From: Burhinus oedicnemus
Taxonomy: Eukaryota > Chordata > Aves > Charadriiformes > Burhinidae
NCBI GenBank assembly: GCA_008921705.1
Contig: VFFE01007626.1
Location: 791,803-855,802 of the forward strand
Length of the DNA: 64,000 bases
Reading direction: 5' to 3'
Shown piece by piece: positions 60,301 to 64,000 of the stretch. Position 1 is the stretch's first letter; each line of letters opens with the position of its first letter. Position numbers and translations under genes: made by a program. The notes beneath the pieces were generated by a model. That model was given only the letters and a program-made list of their open reading frames with translations, was not told where the DNA came from and ran no database searches.

Positions 60301-62010
60301 ACCTGCAGCACTGAAGAGCAGAGATGTATAGAACAAGGCTGGCCATTTGGACATACCTCCTGAGCCTGTCTCAGAACAGGAGAGAGCACTCAGTGACATT
60401 AAAATAGAACAAATTTGCAATGATATCAGGTTATATGTTTTATGAGCCATATAATTAACATGCGACACTCAGTGCCATGGGATATTATTGACTTAAATAG
60501 CTTAGTAAGTATCAAAAAGGATTAGGCATTGACATGAAACAGAATAGCATATGCACTGACACAAGCTAGGATAAAAATTACAAGGGCTACCAATCCTTGT
60601 GCTTCAGGGCATATTTTGATCATCAGCTTGGGGTCAGGAGGAAAGCCATTCTCTAATCGAGTAGTGTGCAGTATGCATGTGGGTTATAGTTATACAGATC
60701 TCTTTTTTGGCCTGTTTTCATTCCCTTCCCTTCTCCTTCTCCGTCTTCCTTTCATCCCCTCCTGTTCCTCCTCCCTCACATTTATCATCTGCAATAGGTC
60801 ACTACTGAAGACAAGACACTAAACTAGATGGATGGCTGAATAGTCTATACTAATAGGGTAATTTAATGTTTGCTTCTCTCCAGACCTCTAACGTTTATTT
60901 CAAATATAAATTTTATATTCACTCGCTAAAAAGTTCCTCTCTTTCCAACCTTACTTTTACGCACGCTACTTTTTATTTTTATCAGCTACACCTACAAATC
61001 CACTTAGGCTCATTTGAATCATGATTTTTCAGAGGTAATAAATGAACCTCAGTTTGGGAGAAGGAAGAGAACAACCAGGCACATTAAAGGAACCTGATTT
61101 TTCTGGTAGATACTCAACAATTGCTTAAGTAAAAAAATTTTTGAGAGATCTTGTATTGTATAGCCAACGTGAATAATCAGCTATGAAAATAAGGGGGTTT
61201 TTTCTGTGTACGTGACAGTGAGTCTGTGGACAGTTATAATAAAATGATGCTTGATTTAGGTAACTCTTTGCATTTTTCTTTGTAGAGTCTGAAGCAAAAT
61301 AACTGTTAAGAATTTTAACACTTTCCTCACTTGCACCTGCCAAAAAATTCCTCATTTTAAGGCGATACAATATTTCACAGAATTCTAGGGGTTTGGGTGT
61401 TTTGTTTTGTATTTGCATTTGTTACTATACTGAAGTAGTGCCAAGAAAGCCCCACATAAGAAGGTTGAATTTTATATCCTGTAAATGCGTTGTGAGTGAT
61501 AAGACCTACCTGGAGTTACTCTAAATAGACAGACTGGACAGCAGAGACATAGAGAAGAAAAATTACTTGCTTCTTTGTGGGACCCCAGTTTAATGGCAGA
61601 AAACCAGAGAATGTCTGTTAAAAAAAAATATGCCTACTCATTTCATTCATTGCTTATTTCTTTTTTGCTTCTTGCCTCACCCTCCCAGCCTGATTTCTAA
61701 CTCCACCCATTCTTACCCTTCCCAGGTCCTTTAATTTTGCTAACGCCCTCTCTTCAGATCTGGCACTAGCCAGCGCTGCTCAACTCAGCACACTCATACA
61801 TGCTGCCCTTTGGCTTATTCAACCTTGCTGGAAAGACGCTACCGTGCAGCTTCTCCAGCACCCTTCCCATTTTCCACAGTGGGTTGAATTGCAGTTAGTT
61901 TCTGTGAACTCATTTTGTAGTCCTTCACTCTGCTTCCCTGAAGACCAACACTTTTGTGTTATTGCCTTCCCACAGACATTCTTCAACGTGCCAAAGCTGA
62001 CCTTAGGCTC
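57366..62010. other. Unannotated sequence
   Basis: No gene or recent transposon was seen. A 125-codon minus-strand frame (58321-57944) has no motif. Around 60220-60240, 'tgcacctaggcactgagatc' vaguely resembles an old amniote repeat. A T/C-rich patch lies near 60715-60780. Confidence 0.45.
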
Positions 62011-62022
62011 CAAGGACAGATG

Positions 62023-62093
62023 GGGCCTGATCCAAAGTCCATTAACATCAGAGGAAATGTCCATTTGCACCCATGGGCTTTGCATTAAATCCT
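62023..62093. repeat. Ancient amniote repeat with near-palindromic ends
   Basis: 'ggcctgatccaaagtccatt' at the left end and 'ccatgggctttgcattaaat' at the right resemble an old amniote interspersed repeat whose ends are 'ggcctgatccaaagccca' and its reverse complement. The family name is not certain from memory. Confidence 0.45.
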
Positions 62094-64000
62094 TTGCATT
62101 TTACTTACTTTCTTTAGTGCCTCTTACTCAGCTCCAGTTATTAAAATCAGATTAATCCCTGACAGATCCCTGACAGTTCAGTGTACTGTATAAGCCAACC
62201 TGTGCTACTTCAAAAGATAGAGACCAAAACTGCTACTCCACTAGGTGAAATCTGCAGCTGGCTAATACTAAAAGCGAGGCATTACTTCCAGATTTCAATC
62301 CTGCATAACTGAGGTCAGAATCTCACTTACTGTTCATTTGCTGAATCTCCCATTACTGGCGCACAGGCTCTCTCAAAACCATTTCTTACAGTTCAGGTAT
62401 TTTCTGGTCCCTACAACGTTATTCTGCCCAGGCACTGTTCAAGATTCACCTCGGTTTGCAGTTTTACTCTCAGTACAAGTAGACTGCTGTGTCAGCCAGA
62501 ACATCAATATTTCTTTCTGTTGACACAATACTCTCTTACCCATATTGCCACCCCTCCTCCTGCTTCATTTTGTCTACATTCCTTTTGAAAACTCTACTCC
62601 CATAATTTAGTCTCCCACTCAGTACTTGGTTTAATCAAGTCTGTCACTCAATTTATATCCCGCTTCTCACTTAACTCAAGTTTCTCGGTTAGCAATCTGT
62701 TTCTGTAGCACTTGCTACGCATAACACATGGTTAGCTTTTCTTTCCACACTTGCTTCTCTGTTCCCTTTCTGATTTCCAGATCTCACTTTTCCTTGTAAC
62801 ACTTGAAGATAAGAAACTTCCTCTTCTGCCTCCCTCTTTTATGTTCCTCATGTATTTTATGAGACCACTGCAATCAGGACCTCTTAAGTATTAGGGAGTG
62901 CTTTGTGTAGGGCACAGAACAGTCCTTGAGTCCAGTTAAAACAGTTTTCAACTGCAGAATCTCACTCAGTTTAATACATAGCTTTAGGTAAACCTCTCCT
63001 GTTGCTGCATTTCTTCGTTGTGGCTTGTGCCCCTTTCCACCTTCGTCATCTTTCCTCGGTTTGTAGGAACACAGGTCAAATGCACAAAAGTTAGGTAATC
63101 TCCCTCTGGCTGCTCATTCAGCACAGTGTGCTGAAATCTGGTCTCAAACATCCACCCTCAGTTTTTGCGTTGAGGAACAAGAGCACAACAGAGCCCTGTT
63201 CCAGTTGCTCCACACATTTTAACACAGGGGACTGGGTCGCATATATCTTGACTACATCGCCTAGTGCAACCACAGCACAAAGTTAACAGCTCACCTTTCC
63301 CACACAAAGAACATCTAATTTCATTTCAGATGGTGCACATGCACTACAGGTTGTGTATCAGCACCGTTGCCCACCACCGCATCTAGAATCTCCCACTTGA
63401 GTTTCGTGTTATCAGCTAATTCCCCCTGTAAGGACCGTGGGTTCTCTGATTACTTTCCTCCTCATCTGCAGCCCTTCTAGCTGTTAGAGAACCTGGTGGA
63501 CCACCGAATGAGGCTGTTGGAGTTGTTTTAGCTCAGCAAGAGGCAAATTCACTGATTGGCACCTGTTGGATAGATCATTTATTGGTTCTCTGAATTATTC
63601 TGCTGGGTCAGCAGGTTTCCAGGTTTAAATGCTGGCATGGTGTAAGACACAGAATGCTGTTGTTTCATAATCACCTTCTAGAAGTACTGCTTTGTTGTAA
63701 TGCTACTGTTACGTTGTCCTACTTTTGCTGTCTACTTTCTGCACAGGCTGGGTGAATTTTTGCCCACTGCATTACTTAGGTGTAGACTTTGCAGCACTGG
63801 GCTGGCTGCATTTAACCTGGAGAGGGGGAGTGGGGGGGATACGCTGGTGGCTGCTGTCACTGCTTTTCACGTGATTAACATGACGATTTCCTAGTCTGGT
63901 CACAGAGCAGCAATGCACGGTACTTATACAGTACTTTTCATTTTCAGATCAGTTTAATACTGCTCCTGGCTTATGGTACGCTCATCTGTCTCTCTGTATG
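62094..64000. other. Unannotated sequence to window end
   Basis: No gene, transposon or CpG cluster was recognised. A G-run pair (ggggg then ggggggg, about 63823-63838) is the only compositional oddity. The final frame at 63700-63894 has no motif. Confidence 0.45.

Noticed and set aside
1..64000. Search for endogenous retroviruses, tRNA, rRNA, CRISPR arrays and bacterial operon structure
   Set aside because: No LTR pairs, retroviral motifs, cloverleaf sequences or direct-repeat arrays were recognised by eye, and the DNA is plainly vertebrate in character.

Overview
This window reads as bird nuclear DNA. The main evidence is a set of CR1 LINE retrotransposon copies of the avian type. Their 3' ends carry the typical 'ggttggaagggacctt' / 'gatcatctagttcc' core and finish in an 8-base 'attctatg' tail, and the largest copies encode a CR1 reverse transcriptase. 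Older CR1-like and MIR-like relics, shared widely among amniotes, fit the same reading. The background is AT-rich, has no operon-like gene packing, and nearly all open frames are short. I found no bacterial, viral, CRISPR, tRNA or rRNA feature.

No complete protein-coding gene could be established. The window looks like intergenic DNA or the inside of a very long intron. By region: 1-5.7 kb is mostly featureless, with a MIR-like relic and two exon-like segments. 5.77-6.16 kb and 7.5-9.35 kb hold two CR1 copies in opposite orientation; the second is the largest and keeps much of the reverse transcriptase. 9.4-20 kb is unique AT-rich sequence with one diverged 125-base repeat pair. 20.7-21.3 kb has two short frames, the first resembling the signal-peptide end of a UDP-glucuronosyltransferase first exon, probably a relic. 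22.2-24.6 kb holds two strongly decayed CR1-like elements. 25-45 kb is mostly unannotated, with stretches whose texture suggests conserved non-coding DNA. 46.5-47.3 kb has two adjacent CR1 tails and a GC-rich block. 50.3-50.6 kb is a compact CpG island with a near-consensus CTCF site, abutted by another CR1 copy (50.6-51.4 kb). 54.1-54.35 kb is a second, smaller CpG-rich block. 57-64 kb is again mostly unannotated.

The functional candidates are therefore regulatory rather than coding: the two CpG-rich blocks, the CTCF motif, a TALE homeodomain (PBX/PREP) consensus, and an inverted repeat beside a nuclear-receptor half-site. Several exon-like segments with good splice signals are listed at low confidence. 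Pseudo-exons are common in vertebrate DNA, and the two nearest neighbours (near 4.2 and 5.3 kb) do not join in frame. I saw no sign of a new multi-gene system.
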